Part shown: positions 17,663 to 27,073 of the stretch, in pieces
Layout: each line of letters begins with the position of its first letter
Position numbering within the stretch: position 1 is the first letter of the stretch
Source of the DNA: Sphaerimonospora sp050942215
Lineage (GTDB): Bacteria; Actinomycetota; Actinomycetes; Streptosporangiales; Streptosporangiaceae
Assembly (NCBI RefSeq): GCF_050942215.1
Contig: NZ_CP192056.1
Span: forward strand, 3,410,001 to 3,474,000
Direction: 5' to 3'
DNA length: 64,000 nt
Position numbers and translations under genes: made by a program
The notes under the pieces: model-generated
Told to the model about the DNA's origin: nothing
What the model saw: the letters and a program-made list of their open reading frames with translations, nothing else
Database searches by the model: none

Positions 17663-18778
17663 ATGCCGTCCCCCAATGCGATCTCCCGCCGCCACCTGCT
17701 CGGGCTCCTCGGCTACGGCTCCCTGCTCGCGGGGACCGGTGTCGCCGCATCGGCGTGTGCGCCGCCGGTCAAGGAGACGACCGGAGGCAGCGCCACCGCG
17801 AGCGGCGGGTCCGGATCGACGCTGACGCTCGCGACCTGGCCCAACTACGACGACCCAGCCGTGCTCCGGCGGTTCACCGAGGAGACCGGGATCCGCGTCA
17901 ACGTGCAGGTGTTCGGCTCGACGGAGGAGATGGAGGCGCTGCTTCGCGCCGGCAACTCCGGCATCGACGTCGCCGTCCCCAGTCAGTACGCGATCCCGGG
18001 CTGGATCAAGGGCGATCTGCTCCAGCCGCTGGACTACGACGAGATCGGCGTCGACCTGTCCTCATGGAACAGGGCCGTCGTCGACCAGGAGTTCGATCCC
18101 GGCAACAGGTTCACGATCCCCAAACACTGGGGAACCACCGGGATGATCTTCTCCGGCGACGCCGGCGGCGAGCCGACGAGCTGGGCGGAGTTCTTCACGC
18201 TGGCTCCGGACCTCGACCGCCGGGCCGTGATCGTCGACCACCAGATCTCCTCGATCGGATCGGCGGCGGTCAGTCTGGGCCTCGACTTCAACGTCCGCGA
18301 CGAAAAGGGCCTCGGCGAGGTGGAGCGATTCCTCAAGAGCATAAAGCCGAAACTCTTCGCCATCAGCAGCGACATTCAGCCCGGCCTGCGGAACGGCGAC
18401 ACCTGGCTGTCCATCGCCTGGACCGGAGACGGCGTACAGGTCGTACGCGACAATCCCGGATTCAAATACGTCATCGGAAAGGACGGCGGCGAGATCTGGA
18501 GCGACAACTGGTCGGTGCCGAAGGACGCCCCGCATCCCGACGCGGCCTGGGCGTTCCTCAAATTCATCCACGAGCCGAAGAACGCCGCCGACAACATCAA
18601 CTTCTCGCTTTATCCGCATGCCGATCCGGCGGTCACCGAGCTGGTCGATTCCGATGTCCGGGGCAATCCGGTCATCTACCCGGAAGACGACACCATCGCC
18701 CCGTTGTCCTTCGCCACCGCCGAGACGTACAACAGCCCGCTGCGGGCCGAGACCTGGGCGAGGATCAAGTCGTCGTGA
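17663..18778 (+). CDS. PotD-like ABC transporter substrate-binding protein
   Basis: A 371-residue solute-binding protein of the spermidine/putrescine class. The N-terminus has a twin-arginine motif (SRRHLLGLLG) and a Cys in ASACAPP that may be a lipobox. The mature part starts LTLATWPNYDDP, typical of PotD/PotF-like proteins. A GGAGAG site precedes the ATG. The stop overlaps the next gene by 4 bp. Family ligands are mostly small cations, but ligand choice varies widely. Linkage to a diol dehydratase points to a polyol, amino alcohol or derivative (inference). Confidence 0.9.
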   Translation: MPSPNAISRRHLLGLLGYGSLLAGTGVAASACAPPVKETTGGSATASGGSGSTLTLATWPNYDDPAVLRRFTEETGIRVNVQVFGSTEEMEALLRAGNSGIDVAVPSQYAIPGWIKGDLLQPLDYDEIGVDLSSWNRAVVDQEFDPGNRFTIPKHWGTTGMIFSGDAGGEPTSWAEFFTLAPDLDRRAVIVDHQISSIGSAAVSLGLDFNVRDEKGLGEVERFLKSIKPKLFAISSDIQPGLRNGDTWLSIAWTGDGVQVVRDNPGFKYVIGKDGGEIWSDNWSVPKDAPHPDAAWAFLKFIHEPKNAADNINFSLYPHADPAVTELVDSDVRGNPVIYPEDDTIAPLSFATAETYNSPLRAETWARIKSS

Positions 18779-19653
18779 GCCGGAAGACGATGGCGCCGGC
18801 GTCTCGGAGAGGCCGGGGTCCGGCCCTCGCGTCCGCCCCCGCGGTGCTGTGGTTCCTGCTGTTCATGTTCGCGCCCCTGGTGGTGCTGTTCATCGTGTCC
18901 GTCGGCGTACGCGGACCCGGCGGCGGCTATCAGCCCGGGTTCACGCTGGACAACTACGGCGAGCTCCAGACGCGGCTGGTGCCGATACTCAACACCATCC
19001 GGTTCAGCCTGCTGGGCACCGTGGTGACCCTGCTGCTGGCCTATCCGCTGGCCTACTACCTCGCGATGAAGGCCGGCCGGAAGAAGGTGGTCCTGCTCGC
19101 ACTGATCATCGTGCCGTTCTGGACCAGCATGCTGATCCGCACCTACGCCTGGACGTTCCTCCTCGGCAGCAAGGGCATCCCCGAGGTGCTGTCCGCGATG
19201 GGACTCGCCGACGACGTGCGGCTGCTCAACACGCCGTTCGCCATCGTGCTGGGCATCGTCTACAACTACCTGCCGCTGATGCTGCTGCCGATCTACGTCT
19301 CACTGGAACGCCTCGACCCCTCCCTGCGCGCGGCGTCCAAGGATCTCGGGGCGGGCCGGCTGGCGACCTTCCGGCAGGTGACCCTGCCGTTGTCGGCTCC
19401 CGGCGTGCTCAGCGGCTGCCTGCTCGTGTTCATCCCCGTGATGGGGGAGTACCTGATCCCGGTCCTGCTGGGCGGCGGACGCTCGTACTTCCTCGGCAAC
19501 GCGCTCGCCGACCTGTTCCTCCAGTCGCGCAACTGGCCGCTGGGGGCCGCCCTCGCCGGGTCGTTCATCCTTCTCATGAGCTTCGTCGTGGTGGGCTACT
19601 CCTGGCTCACCCGCCGCCTGACCGGGCCGCTTCCCACCGAGGGGGTCCTGTGA
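18775..19653 (+). CDS. PotB-like ABC transporter permease
   Basis: A 292-residue inner-membrane permease with about six helices; the first is at AVLWFLLFMFAPLVVLFIV. The ATPase-contact EAA-type loop is around LRAASKDLGAGR. The GTG start overlaps the binding-protein stop (GTGA). It forms the channel with the next gene product. Confidence 0.9.
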   Translation: MSRKTMAPASRRGRGPALASAPAVLWFLLFMFAPLVVLFIVSVGVRGPGGGYQPGFTLDNYGELQTRLVPILNTIRFSLLGTVVTLLLAYPLAYYLAMKAGRKKVVLLALIIVPFWTSMLIRTYAWTFLLGSKGIPEVLSAMGLADDVRLLNTPFAIVLGIVYNYLPLMLLPIYVSLERLDPSLRAASKDLGAGRLATFRQVTLPLSAPGVLSGCLLVFIPVMGEYLIPVLLGGGRSYFLGNALADLFLQSRNWPLGAALAGSFILLMSFVVVGYSWLTRRLTGPLPTEGVL

Positions 19654-20651
19654 GCATCCGACGCGCGTCCGGCGGCCGCTTCGACCGAGTGCTTGCGGTC
19701 TACGCGGTGCTGGTCTACCTCTTCCTCTTCGTGCCGATCGCGGTGGTCGTCGTCTTCAGCTTCAACGCCGGCCGGCACGTCACCCAGTTGGAGGGGCTGT
19801 CCCTCACCTGGTACGAACAGGCCTGGACCGACCCCTTCATCCTGGACGCCCTGCGCAACAGCCTGCAGATCTCCGTCGCCTCGGCCGTCATCTCGACCCT
19901 CCTCGGCACCGCGGCGGCGATCGGCGTGACCGGACTGCGGCGAAGCGTCCAGCGGACCATCGAGTTGATGACCTACGTCGCCGTGGTCATCCCCGCGATC
20001 GTGCTGGGCCTGTCCCTGCTGCTGGCCTTCGTCACCTTCGCCGACTGGCTCAACCCGTGGCTGGCATACCTGTGGCCCGGGGACACACCACCCGAGCTGG
20101 GGCTCGGCAAGCTCAGCGTGATCGCCGGCGAGTCCGTCTTCGGGACCGCCCTGGTGATGATCGTGCTCAAGGCCAGGATCACGCAGATGGACTCCTCGCT
20201 GCGCAACGCCAGCGCCGACCTCTACGCCACGCCGCTCCGCACGCTCTTCCAGGTCACGCTGCCGCAGCTGGCCTCGGCGATAGTCGGCGGATTCCTCCTC
20301 GCCTTCACGTTCGCCTTCGACGACTTCATCATCGCGTTCTTCACCCGCGGCCAGTCGCAGACGCTGCCGATCCTGCTGTTCTCCTCCATCCGGCGCGGGG
20401 TCAGCCCGGCCATCAACGCCATAGCCAGCGTGCTGGTGCTCGTCACCCTGGTGGCGCTGCTCCTCGCGCTGTTCGTGCTCACCAGGCGCGGGCGGCGCGG
20501 CGTACGGGCACAGGCCCCGGGCGAACCGGCGAAGGAGGCGGCGGACACCGGCGGCCGGCCACCGGCTCCGCCCACGCCTGCGGCGGCGCCGGCCGCCGAT
20601 CCGGCACGGACGGCCGGCATACAACCACCACCCGAAAGAGTGCGGAATTGA
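19650..20651 (+). CDS. PotC-like ABC transporter permease
   Basis: A 333-residue permease. It has about six membrane helices, the first at VLAVYAVLVYLFLFVPIAVVVVF. The EAA-type loop is at LRNASADLYA. The C-terminal 50 residues (Pro/Ala-rich, charged) extend past the usual PotC end near residue 285 and look disordered. The GTG start overlaps the previous stop (GTGA), and its own stop overlaps the dehydratase TTG start. Transporter and enzyme genes are thus translationally chained. Confidence 0.88.
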   Translation: MSIRRASGGRFDRVLAVYAVLVYLFLFVPIAVVVVFSFNAGRHVTQLEGLSLTWYEQAWTDPFILDALRNSLQISVASAVISTLLGTAAAIGVTGLRRSVQRTIELMTYVAVVIPAIVLGLSLLLAFVTFADWLNPWLAYLWPGDTPPELGLGKLSVIAGESVFGTALVMIVLKARITQMDSSLRNASADLYATPLRTLFQVTLPQLASAIVGGFLLAFTFAFDDFIIAFFTRGQSQTLPILLFSSIRRGVSPAINAIASVLVLVTLVALLLALFVLTRRGRRGVRAQAPGEPAKEAADTGGRPPAPPTPAAAPAADPARTAGIQPPPERVRN

Positions 20652-22933
20652 GCGTCACCGAACAGCGAACCCCGTCGGACGACGGTGCGGCGCCGCCCTT
20701 CCGGGGATCCGGGCGGTTCCGGATGATGGACGCCCAGCGGGTGAACCTCGACGGATTCTCGACGGAGAACCCGGATCTCGGACTGGTGGCGTTCGACTCG
20801 CCGCACGATCCCGAGCCCGGCGTCCTGATCCGGGACGGCGTGGTCGTCGAGATGGACGGCCGCACGGTCGCGGAGTTCGACAGCATCGACCATTTCATCG
20901 CACGGCACGGCCTGGACCCGGCCGTCGCGCCCGAGGTGATGGCGATGGACGACCGGGAACTGGGACGGCTTCTCGTCGACGGCTCGGTGCCGCGCGGCGA
21001 GGTGGTCCGGCTGGCCGCCGGCATGACACCGGCCAAGATCGCACGAGTCCTGGCCGGCCTGCGGCCGGTGGAGATCCAGATGGCGATCATGAAGATGCGG
21101 GTGCGGCGTACCCCGGCGAACCAGGCGCATGTGACCAACCGCATGGACGACCCGCTGCTCATCGCGGCCGACGCGGCCACGGCCGTCGCTTTCGGGTTCC
21201 GCGAGCTGGAGACCACCGTGCCGGTGCTGCACGACGCTCCCGCGGTCGCCATGGCGCTGCTGATCGGGTCGCAGGTGCCGGCCGCCGGCGCCCTCACCCA
21301 GTGCGCTGTCGAGGAGGCCCTGGAGCTGAAGCTCGGCATGCGCGGGCTCGTCTCCTACGCCGAGACCGTGAGCCTGTACGGCACCGAGCGGGTGTTCGTC
21401 GACGGCGACGACACCCCGTGGTCCAAGGCGTTCCTCGTGTCCGGCTACGCCTCCCGTGGCATCAAGATGCGCGTCTCCAGCGGGGCCGGCTCCGAGGTGC
21501 TGATGGGGTACGCCGAGGGCAGGTCCATGGGCTACCTGGAGGCTCGTTGCGTGGCCCTGGCCCGCGCGATCGGGGCCCAGGGGGTCCAGAACGGCGGCAT
21601 CGACGGAGCCAGCGTGGCGGCCTCCGTGCCCGGCGGCGTACGTGAGCTGCTCAGCGAGAACCTGATGGTGATGATGCGCAACCTGGAGTCGTGCTCCGGC
21701 AACGACACGCTGATGTCGGAGTCCGACATGCGCAGGACGGCCCGCACCTTGCCGCTCTTCCTCGCGGGGTCCGACTTCGTCTTCTCCGGTTTCGGCTCGG
21801 TTCCGCGCTACGACAACATGTTCGGGCCGTCCAACTTCAACGCCGACGACCTGGACGACTACCTGGTCCTGCAGCGTGACTGGGGGGTCGACGGCGGTCT
21901 GCGCACCGTGGACGAGCAGACCGTCCTGGCCTTGCGCAGGAAGGCGGCCGAGGCGACCCGCGCGGTCTTCCGGCACCTCGGGCTGGCCGACTTCGGCGAC
22001 GAGCATCTCGAGTCCGTCGTCACGGCCGAGGGGTCGAAGGACCTGGCGGAACCGGATCCGCTCGCCGTCCTGCACGCCTCCCGGGTGATCCAGGAGTCCG
22101 GTCTCACCGGTCTCGACGTCGTACGCGCGCTGGACGAATGCGGATTCCCCGAGGAGGCCGAGCGCGTCCTGGGCATGCTGCGCGCCCGCGTCGGCGGAGA
22201 CTACCTCCAGACCGCCGCGATATTCGACGAGCGGATGAACGTGCTGTCCGGCGTCACCGACCCCAACGACTACAGCGGTCCCGGAACGGGCTACGAGATG
22301 TCCGCCGAACGGAGGCGGGAGATCGACACGGTGCGGCAGCAGAGATCAGTGGTCGATCTGGTCGGCGAGCAGGATCTCCACGCGCTGCCGTACGCCCTCG
22401 TCGAGACCGGTCCAGCCGCCGTCGGCGACGACCCCCGCGACGTGGTCATCGGCCTCTCCCCGGCCCTCGGCGTCGGCCTGCATCAGACCCTGTCCGGACT
22501 GACCGTGTACGACGTGCTGAGGGAACTCGCCGCCGGGCTCGAGGAGGAGGGGTGCAGAGCCCGGCTGGTACGGATATGTTCCACGATCGATGTCGGCTTC
22601 ATCGGGCTGGCCGCGGCACGGCTCGCGGGTTCGGGCATCGGCATCGGTCTGCAGGCGAAGGGGACGGCGCTGATCCACCGCCGGGACCTGGCGCCCCTGA
22701 TGAACCTCGAACTGTTCAGCGTCGCCCCGCTCGTGACCCGGGACATGTACCGCGCCATGGGGATCAACGCCGGACGTCACGCGAAGGGCGGCATCCCCGA
22801 CCCGGTGCGCAACGCCTACAGCGACGAGGCCATCACCGCGAGATATCACACCCGGGTCGTCTCGATGGTGGCGGTCGAGCGCGCCCACTGCCATCCCGAT
22901 CTGCCACCCCAGGAGGTCAGGTGGAATCACTGA
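20648..22933 (+). CDS. B12-dependent diol/glycerol dehydratase, fused large and medium subunits
   Basis: A 761-residue adenosylcobalamin enzyme converting 1,2-diols to aldehydes and water. Residues about 20-575 match the PduC/DhaB large subunit. The known active-site set is in place: Gln and His in NQAHVTN, Glu in RELETTV, Glu in SYAETVS, Gln in GVQNGG, Asp in SGNDTLM, and Ser in VFSGFGSVP. Residues about 590-755 match the PduD medium subunit. Such C-D fusions are known in some actinobacteria. The TTG start overlaps the permease stop (TTGA). The start places RFRMMDAQRVNLDGF where PduC relatives begin. A radical intermediate is expected from the family mechanism. Confidence 0.93.
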   Translation: MSVTEQRTPSDDGAAPPFRGSGRFRMMDAQRVNLDGFSTENPDLGLVAFDSPHDPEPGVLIRDGVVVEMDGRTVAEFDSIDHFIARHGLDPAVAPEVMAMDDRELGRLLVDGSVPRGEVVRLAAGMTPAKIARVLAGLRPVEIQMAIMKMRVRRTPANQAHVTNRMDDPLLIAADAATAVAFGFRELETTVPVLHDAPAVAMALLIGSQVPAAGALTQCAVEEALELKLGMRGLVSYAETVSLYGTERVFVDGDDTPWSKAFLVSGYASRGIKMRVSSGAGSEVLMGYAEGRSMGYLEARCVALARAIGAQGVQNGGIDGASVAASVPGGVRELLSENLMVMMRNLESCSGNDTLMSESDMRRTARTLPLFLAGSDFVFSGFGSVPRYDNMFGPSNFNADDLDDYLVLQRDWGVDGGLRTVDEQTVLALRRKAAEATRAVFRHLGLADFGDEHLESVVTAEGSKDLAEPDPLAVLHASRVIQESGLTGLDVVRALDECGFPEEAERVLGMLRARVGGDYLQTAAIFDERMNVLSGVTDPNDYSGPGTGYEMSAERRREIDTVRQQRSVVDLVGEQDLHALPYALVETGPAAVGDDPRDVVIGLSPALGVGLHQTLSGLTVYDVLRELAAGLEEEGCRARLVRICSTIDVGFIGLAAARLAGSGIGIGLQAKGTALIHRRDLAPLMNLELFSVAPLVTRDMYRAMGINAGRHAKGGIPDPVRNAYSDEAITARYHTRVVSMVAVERAHCHPDLPPQEVRWNH

Positions 22934-23289
22934 CGCCGCAGGCCATGTCGGGCCGCCCGATCGAGGAGCTGACCCTGGCACGGGTCCGGGCGAACGAACT
23001 GACCATCGACGACATCCGCATCGATCCGGACACGCTGCTGCGTCAGGCGGAGCAGGCCGAGCGCTTCGGGAACGGCCAGCTGGCCGAGAGCCTGCGGCGC
23101 GGCGCCGAGATGGCGAAACTCGGCGACGAGGAGCTCATGGCGATCTACGAGGCCCTGCGTCCGGGGCGTTCCACGGCCGCGCGACTCCGGGAGATGGCCG
23201 AGGAGCTGGCCGTACGCGGCATGCCGAGATGCGCGGAACTGGTGCGCGAGGCCGCGGACGTGTACTCGCGCTGCGGCCTCGCGCGATGA
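22921..23289 (+). CDS. Diol/glycerol dehydratase small subunit
   Basis: A 122-residue PduE/DhaE-like small subunit. Recognisable stretches are the helix IDPDTLLRQAEQAERFGNGQLAESLRRGAEM and the C-terminal EEL-containing helix pair (quoted in part as EMAEELAVRG). The GTG start overlaps the end of the fused subunit gene by 13 bp and has AGGAGG upstream. Its stop overlaps the reactivase ATG. It completes the dehydratase complex. Confidence 0.88.
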   Translation: MESLTPQAMSGRPIEELTLARVRANELTIDDIRIDPDTLLRQAEQAERFGNGQLAESLRRGAEMAKLGDEELMAIYEALRPGRSTAARLREMAEELAVRGMPRCAELVREAADVYSRCGLAR

Positions 23290-24980
23290 CCGTCGTCGCC
23301 GGCGTCGACGTGGGCAACTCGACCACGGAGATCGTGCTGCTGCGTACGGTCGGCGGCGGTGCCGAGGTGCTGGCGTCCGCCCGCGGCATGACACGGGGAG
23401 CCAAGGGAAGCGCCGAGTCGCTCACCGCAGCGGCACGACTGGTGCTGAGAACGGCGGCGAGCCGCTCCGTGCGGATCGACTCCGCGTGCATCGCCCCCGC
23501 GCATCCGGTGCGCACGACATGCCGGTCCGGTGGCCGGCCGCCGCCGGACACCGGCCCGTTGCGCCTGATCACCCGTACCGCGACGACGGCCGCCGGGGAC
23601 GCAGCCGCCCTGGGCAGGCCGGTCCCGCTGGGCGCTCTCGACGCACCCGGCGGGGCCCGTCACGGCCCGCTGGTGGTCACCGTCCCCGCGGGGGTCGCCT
23701 ACGAGCAGGCCGCGCGCCGGATAAACGACGCCCGCCGGGCCGGCCTCGACGTGGTCGCGGTCCTGACGGAACGCGACGAGGCGGTCCTGATCGCCAACCG
23801 CCTGGACGAGCGCCTTCCGGTGATCGACCAGGTGCCGGATCCGGGTGCGGCGGAGCTGGTCGCGGTCGAGGCCCGCCCCCACGGGCGGCCCCTGAAACAC
23901 CTCGTCGATCCGTACTGGATCGCCGACGCCTTCGGTCTCCCCGCGTCGAGCCCGCACGTGCGCGCGCTCACCCGTGAGCTGGCCGACTCCTCCTACGCCG
24001 TCGTCGCGCTGTCGGCGGGCGGCGGGGACGGGCCTCGCCCACCGGATCGGGTCGATCGCGCCGATCGCGTGACATGGCGTGACGGGACCACCGCCGGCCT
24101 GACCGACTCGATCGGGCCGCTGCGCCGTTCTCCCCCCGGCCGTGTCTCGGCGATCAGCTGGGCGGGCGCGCCGTGGACTCCGGTCGACGACGTCTACGCC
24201 GTCCACCTCGACGCGGTCGCGGGCCGGGCCCGCTCCCGGCGCGGCACGGTCGAGGTCGACCAGGTGATCACCTCGGTGCTCGGCCCGGGCCCCGCACCCG
24301 TCGCCGACCCGGCACGGGTGCTGTCGGAGGCGCTGGGCGCGCAGGTGTTCCTCGCCGAGTCCGAGGCGGCGGCGGGCCGCGCCGGGGCCCTCACGACCCC
24401 CGGCTGTCCCGGCGACGCGGTCGTCGCCGACCTCGGCGGCGGCACCGTCGACGTCTCCGACGGCGGACGGCGCCGCGTGGCGGCCGGAGCCGGGGAGATG
24501 CTCACCGCGGTCACCGCGAAGGCGCTGGCGATCCCGATGGGGCTCGCCGACCACGCGAAGCGGGCGCCCGCGCTGCACGCCGACTCGCCGCACATCGTGG
24601 TCGATGAGAAAGGCGGCCACGCCTTCCTGGACGCACCGCTGTCCGGCGCGGCGGTCGGCGCCCTGTGCGTGCGGGGGCCGGTGGGTCTGCTGCCGTTCAA
24701 CCGATCGCTCGGGCTGGGCGAGTGGCGCGCCTGGCGGATGGCGGCCAAGGTCGAGACCTTGGGGCGGAACGTGGCGCGAGCGCTGGAGGCGCTCGGCCTG
24801 ACCGAGCCGCTGCCGCTCCTGATGGTCGGCGGAGCCGCCGGTGACGACGAGGTGCTCGCCTCGGTCGCCGAGTGCCTTCCCCCCGGTTCGACGGTGGGAC
24901 GCGGGAACGTGGCGAAATCGCTGGGCCACCGATACGCAGTAGCCTACGGATTGGCCCAACGGGGACTGGAGTGCGTATGA
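23286..24980 (+). CDS. Diol dehydratase reactivase, large (ATPase) subunit
   Basis: A 564-residue DdrA/PduG-like chaperone-ATPase. It exchanges damaged cobalamin on the inactivated dehydratase. The actin/Hsp70-type phosphate loops are GVDVGNSTTEI at the N-terminus and VADLGGGTVDVSD near residue 385. The ATG overlaps the small-subunit stop (ATGA). Relatives are around 600 residues, so it is slightly short. No DdrB/PduH small partner lies next to it, and I see none in the window. The small subunit may be encoded elsewhere or be dispensable. Confidence 0.9.
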   Translation: MTVVAGVDVGNSTTEIVLLRTVGGGAEVLASARGMTRGAKGSAESLTAAARLVLRTAASRSVRIDSACIAPAHPVRTTCRSGGRPPPDTGPLRLITRTATTAAGDAAALGRPVPLGALDAPGGARHGPLVVTVPAGVAYEQAARRINDARRAGLDVVAVLTERDEAVLIANRLDERLPVIDQVPDPGAAELVAVEARPHGRPLKHLVDPYWIADAFGLPASSPHVRALTRELADSSYAVVALSAGGGDGPRPPDRVDRADRVTWRDGTTAGLTDSIGPLRRSPPGRVSAISWAGAPWTPVDDVYAVHLDAVAGRARSRRGTVEVDQVITSVLGPGPAPVADPARVLSEALGAQVFLAESEAAAGRAGALTTPGCPGDAVVADLGGGTVDVSDGGRRRVAAGAGEMLTAVTAKALAIPMGLADHAKRAPALHADSPHIVVDEKGGHAFLDAPLSGAAVGALCVRGPVGLLPFNRSLGLGEWRAWRMAAKVETLGRNVARALEALGLTEPLPLLMVGGAAGDDEVLASVAECLPPGSTVGRGNVAKSLGHRYAVAYGLAQRGLECV

Positions 24981-25732
24981 GGATCGTTGCCGACCTGCCT
25001 TCCCGCATCCTTGTGACCGGGTGCGCGACGGGAATCGGCGCTTCAGGGGCCCGCATGCTCTCCGAGGCCGGCTGCCGGTTGGCCCTGCTGGACAACCAGG
25101 AGACCCGCCTGCTGAAGCTCGCCCGGGAGCTGGACGCCATCGCGATCCCGGTGGACGTCGCGGACCACGAGCAGCTCGCCCGCGCCGTCGACGCCGCCAT
25201 CGAGGGGCTCGGCGGGCTGGACGCGGCGTGGTCCAACGCCGGTGTCCAGCGGGGCGGCGACGTCGAGGAGGCGACGGTCGCGGACTTCGACTACAGCTAC
25301 ATGGTCAACGTCCGCGCCCATTTCATCGTCGCGAAGTCGGTCATCCCCCACCTGCGCGGCAACGGCGGCGGCGTCTTCCTGATCACGGCGTCGAACTCCG
25401 GGCTGCAGCCGGAGACCGCGCTCGTGCCGTACTCCGTGTCCAAGGGGGCGACCATCGCGCTCGCCCGCCAGCTCGCCCACGACCACGCGGTCGACGGCAT
25501 CCGGATCAACGCCCTGTGCCCCGGATACGTCGACACACCGTTCAACGCCGCGATCTGGCATCCGTTCGGCGGGCGCGAGGGGTTCCTCGACCGGGTCGCC
25601 GAGTACGTCCCGCTCGGCCGGATGGCCAACGCCGACGAGGTGGCCAGGCTCGCGTGCTGGCTGCTGTCGGACGCGGCCGCGTTCATGACGGGTGCGAACG
25701 TCGTCGTCGACGGCGGGGAGCTCATCGGCTGA
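24977..25732 (+). CDS. Short-chain dehydrogenase/reductase
   Basis: A 251-residue classical SDR. The cofactor loop is TGCATGIG, the core motif is SNAG, and the catalytic residues are Ser (ITASNS) and the YSVSK Tyr-Lys pair. The ATG overlaps the reactivase stop (ATGA). An acidic/neutral position after the second beta strand (DNQE) favours NAD. It is the last gene of the dehydratase operon. It may oxidise a substrate hydroxyl before dehydration, or act on the aldehyde/alcohol pair afterwards (inference). Confidence 0.9.
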   Translation: MRIVADLPSRILVTGCATGIGASGARMLSEAGCRLALLDNQETRLLKLARELDAIAIPVDVADHEQLARAVDAAIEGLGGLDAAWSNAGVQRGGDVEEATVADFDYSYMVNVRAHFIVAKSVIPHLRGNGGGVFLITASNSGLQPETALVPYSVSKGATIALARQLAHDHAVDGIRINALCPGYVDTPFNAAIWHPFGGREGFLDRVAEYVPLGRMANADEVARLACWLLSDAAAFMTGANVVVDGGELIG

Positions 25733-25742
25733 CCGGTGACGT

Positions 25743-26945
25743 TCAGTCCTCGGCCACGCCCTCGACCAGCCGGTAGCGGTACAACCGCACGCTCGCGTGC
25801 AGGAAGAAGCGGTCGGCCGGTTCCTTCAGCGAGAAACCGGTCAGCTCCTCTATCTTGTTCAGCCGGTACATCAGCGAATGCCGGTTGAGGAACAGCCGTC
25901 GTGCCGCGGCGCTGGTGTTGCAGGATTCGTCGAGGAACACCTGCAGCGTCTCCACCAGGTTGCGCCGGTTCTGCCGGTCGTACTCCACCAGCGGCCCCAC
26001 GGCGTCGACGACGACCGAGTTGACGAGCGGGTTCTGCGCCATCGCACCGAGGACGAACAGCGATTCGAGGGGCTGGCGGGCCACCCAGCCGTCGCCGTCA
26101 CGCATGATCTCCCGGCCGACCTCCATCGACTGCGCGAGATCCGGTGACGCGGTCGCGGCTTCCTGATCGCCGCGGTCGGAGACGACCCAGTGCGTCGAGG
26201 TGTCCGCCACCGACCGGCGGGCCCGCTCCAGGAGATGCCGCAGCGTCATGCCCCCGTCCTCGAGCACGAGCAGCGCGACCCCGGGCCGCTGGCACAGACG
26301 AAGCTGGAGCCGCTCACGGGCGGCGGTGCTCTCGAGCTCCCCGATCAGCCTGGCGAAGCTCTCCTGCGCGTTCGCGCCCGTCCCCGGCCGGCCGAGGGCG
26401 ACCTCGACGTCGGCCGACTCCGCGCGCAGCGCCATCGCCCGGGAGATCTCGTCGGACACGTTCGGCGCGAGCTCGGGGCGCCGGACGCCGCCGTGCCGCA
26501 GCGCACAGGACGTCTCCTCCGCGTAGCACCCCATGGCCAGAAGGCGGGTCACGACCGTACGCGAAACGTCGGCGAACGGAACCTCCCACGGCAGGGACAG
26601 CACGGGGAACTCCCGGGCCCGCGCCGTGGACATCACCGGCGTCAGAATCGCCTGATGGTCCACTCCAGGGGGCAGGCTCACGATCAGCGCGGCCGCGTCG
26701 GACCTGATCACACCCTCCAGGAACCGGCGTGCCGCCTCGTGGGACGGCGCCACGCCGGTGTTGAGCACGAGATCACCGGGTCGTACGAACTCATGGGAGG
26801 GCCAGTGCATGACCTGGATCCACCGGACGTTCCGGTAGGCCAGCACCGACCTGCCGGTGAGCACCTCCGCCATGTTGAGCGGCGGCAGGCTGATCGCGTC
26901 GAGCACCGACAGGGAACCAGTCCGGTCAGGTCCTAACTTACGCAC
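25743..26945 (-). CDS. PucR-family transcriptional regulator
   Basis: A 400-residue regulator. An N-terminal PucR sensor region (about 20-140) is followed by a GGDEF-like middle. The C-terminal helix-turn-helix is around AARRLFLNRHSLMYRLNKIE. I chose the GTG at 26945 because AGGAGG lies exactly 6 nt upstream; an in-frame GTG at 26981 has no such site. It converges on the dehydratase operon with only 10 nt between stops, making it the likely local activator (inference). PucR regulators usually respond to the substrate of the linked pathway. Confidence 0.88.
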   Translation of the reverse strand: MRKLGPDRTGSLSVLDAISLPPLNMAEVLTGRSVLAYRNVRWIQVMHWPSHEFVRPGDLVLNTGVAPSHEAARRFLEGVIRSDAAALIVSLPPGVDHQAILTPVMSTARAREFPVLSLPWEVPFADVSRTVVTRLLAMGCYAEETSCALRHGGVRRPELAPNVSDEISRAMALRAESADVEVALGRPGTGANAQESFARLIGELESTAARERLQLRLCQRPGVALLVLEDGGMTLRHLLERARRSVADTSTHWVVSDRGDQEAATASPDLAQSMEVGREIMRDGDGWVARQPLESLFVLGAMAQNPLVNSVVVDAVGPLVEYDRQNRRNLVETLQVFLDESCNTSAAARRLFLNRHSLMYRLNKIEELTGFSLKEPADRFFLHASVRLYRYRLVEGVAED

Positions 26946-27073
26946 GCACGACCTCCTGGCGCGTCCCGGTTCGGCAGACACGTCACGAATGGGACTGTGC
27001 GCATGGTAGTGGACATCACCCCTGATCGCGTTTCACCGCGATGCGCCCCCTGCCCGCCTTCGAAGCCTCACCA

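Noticed and set aside
20222..22075. 617-codon frame on the minus strand
   Set aside because: It lies opposite the dehydratase, whose active-site residues are all present, and is rich in His/Asp/Arg as expected for a shadow frame.
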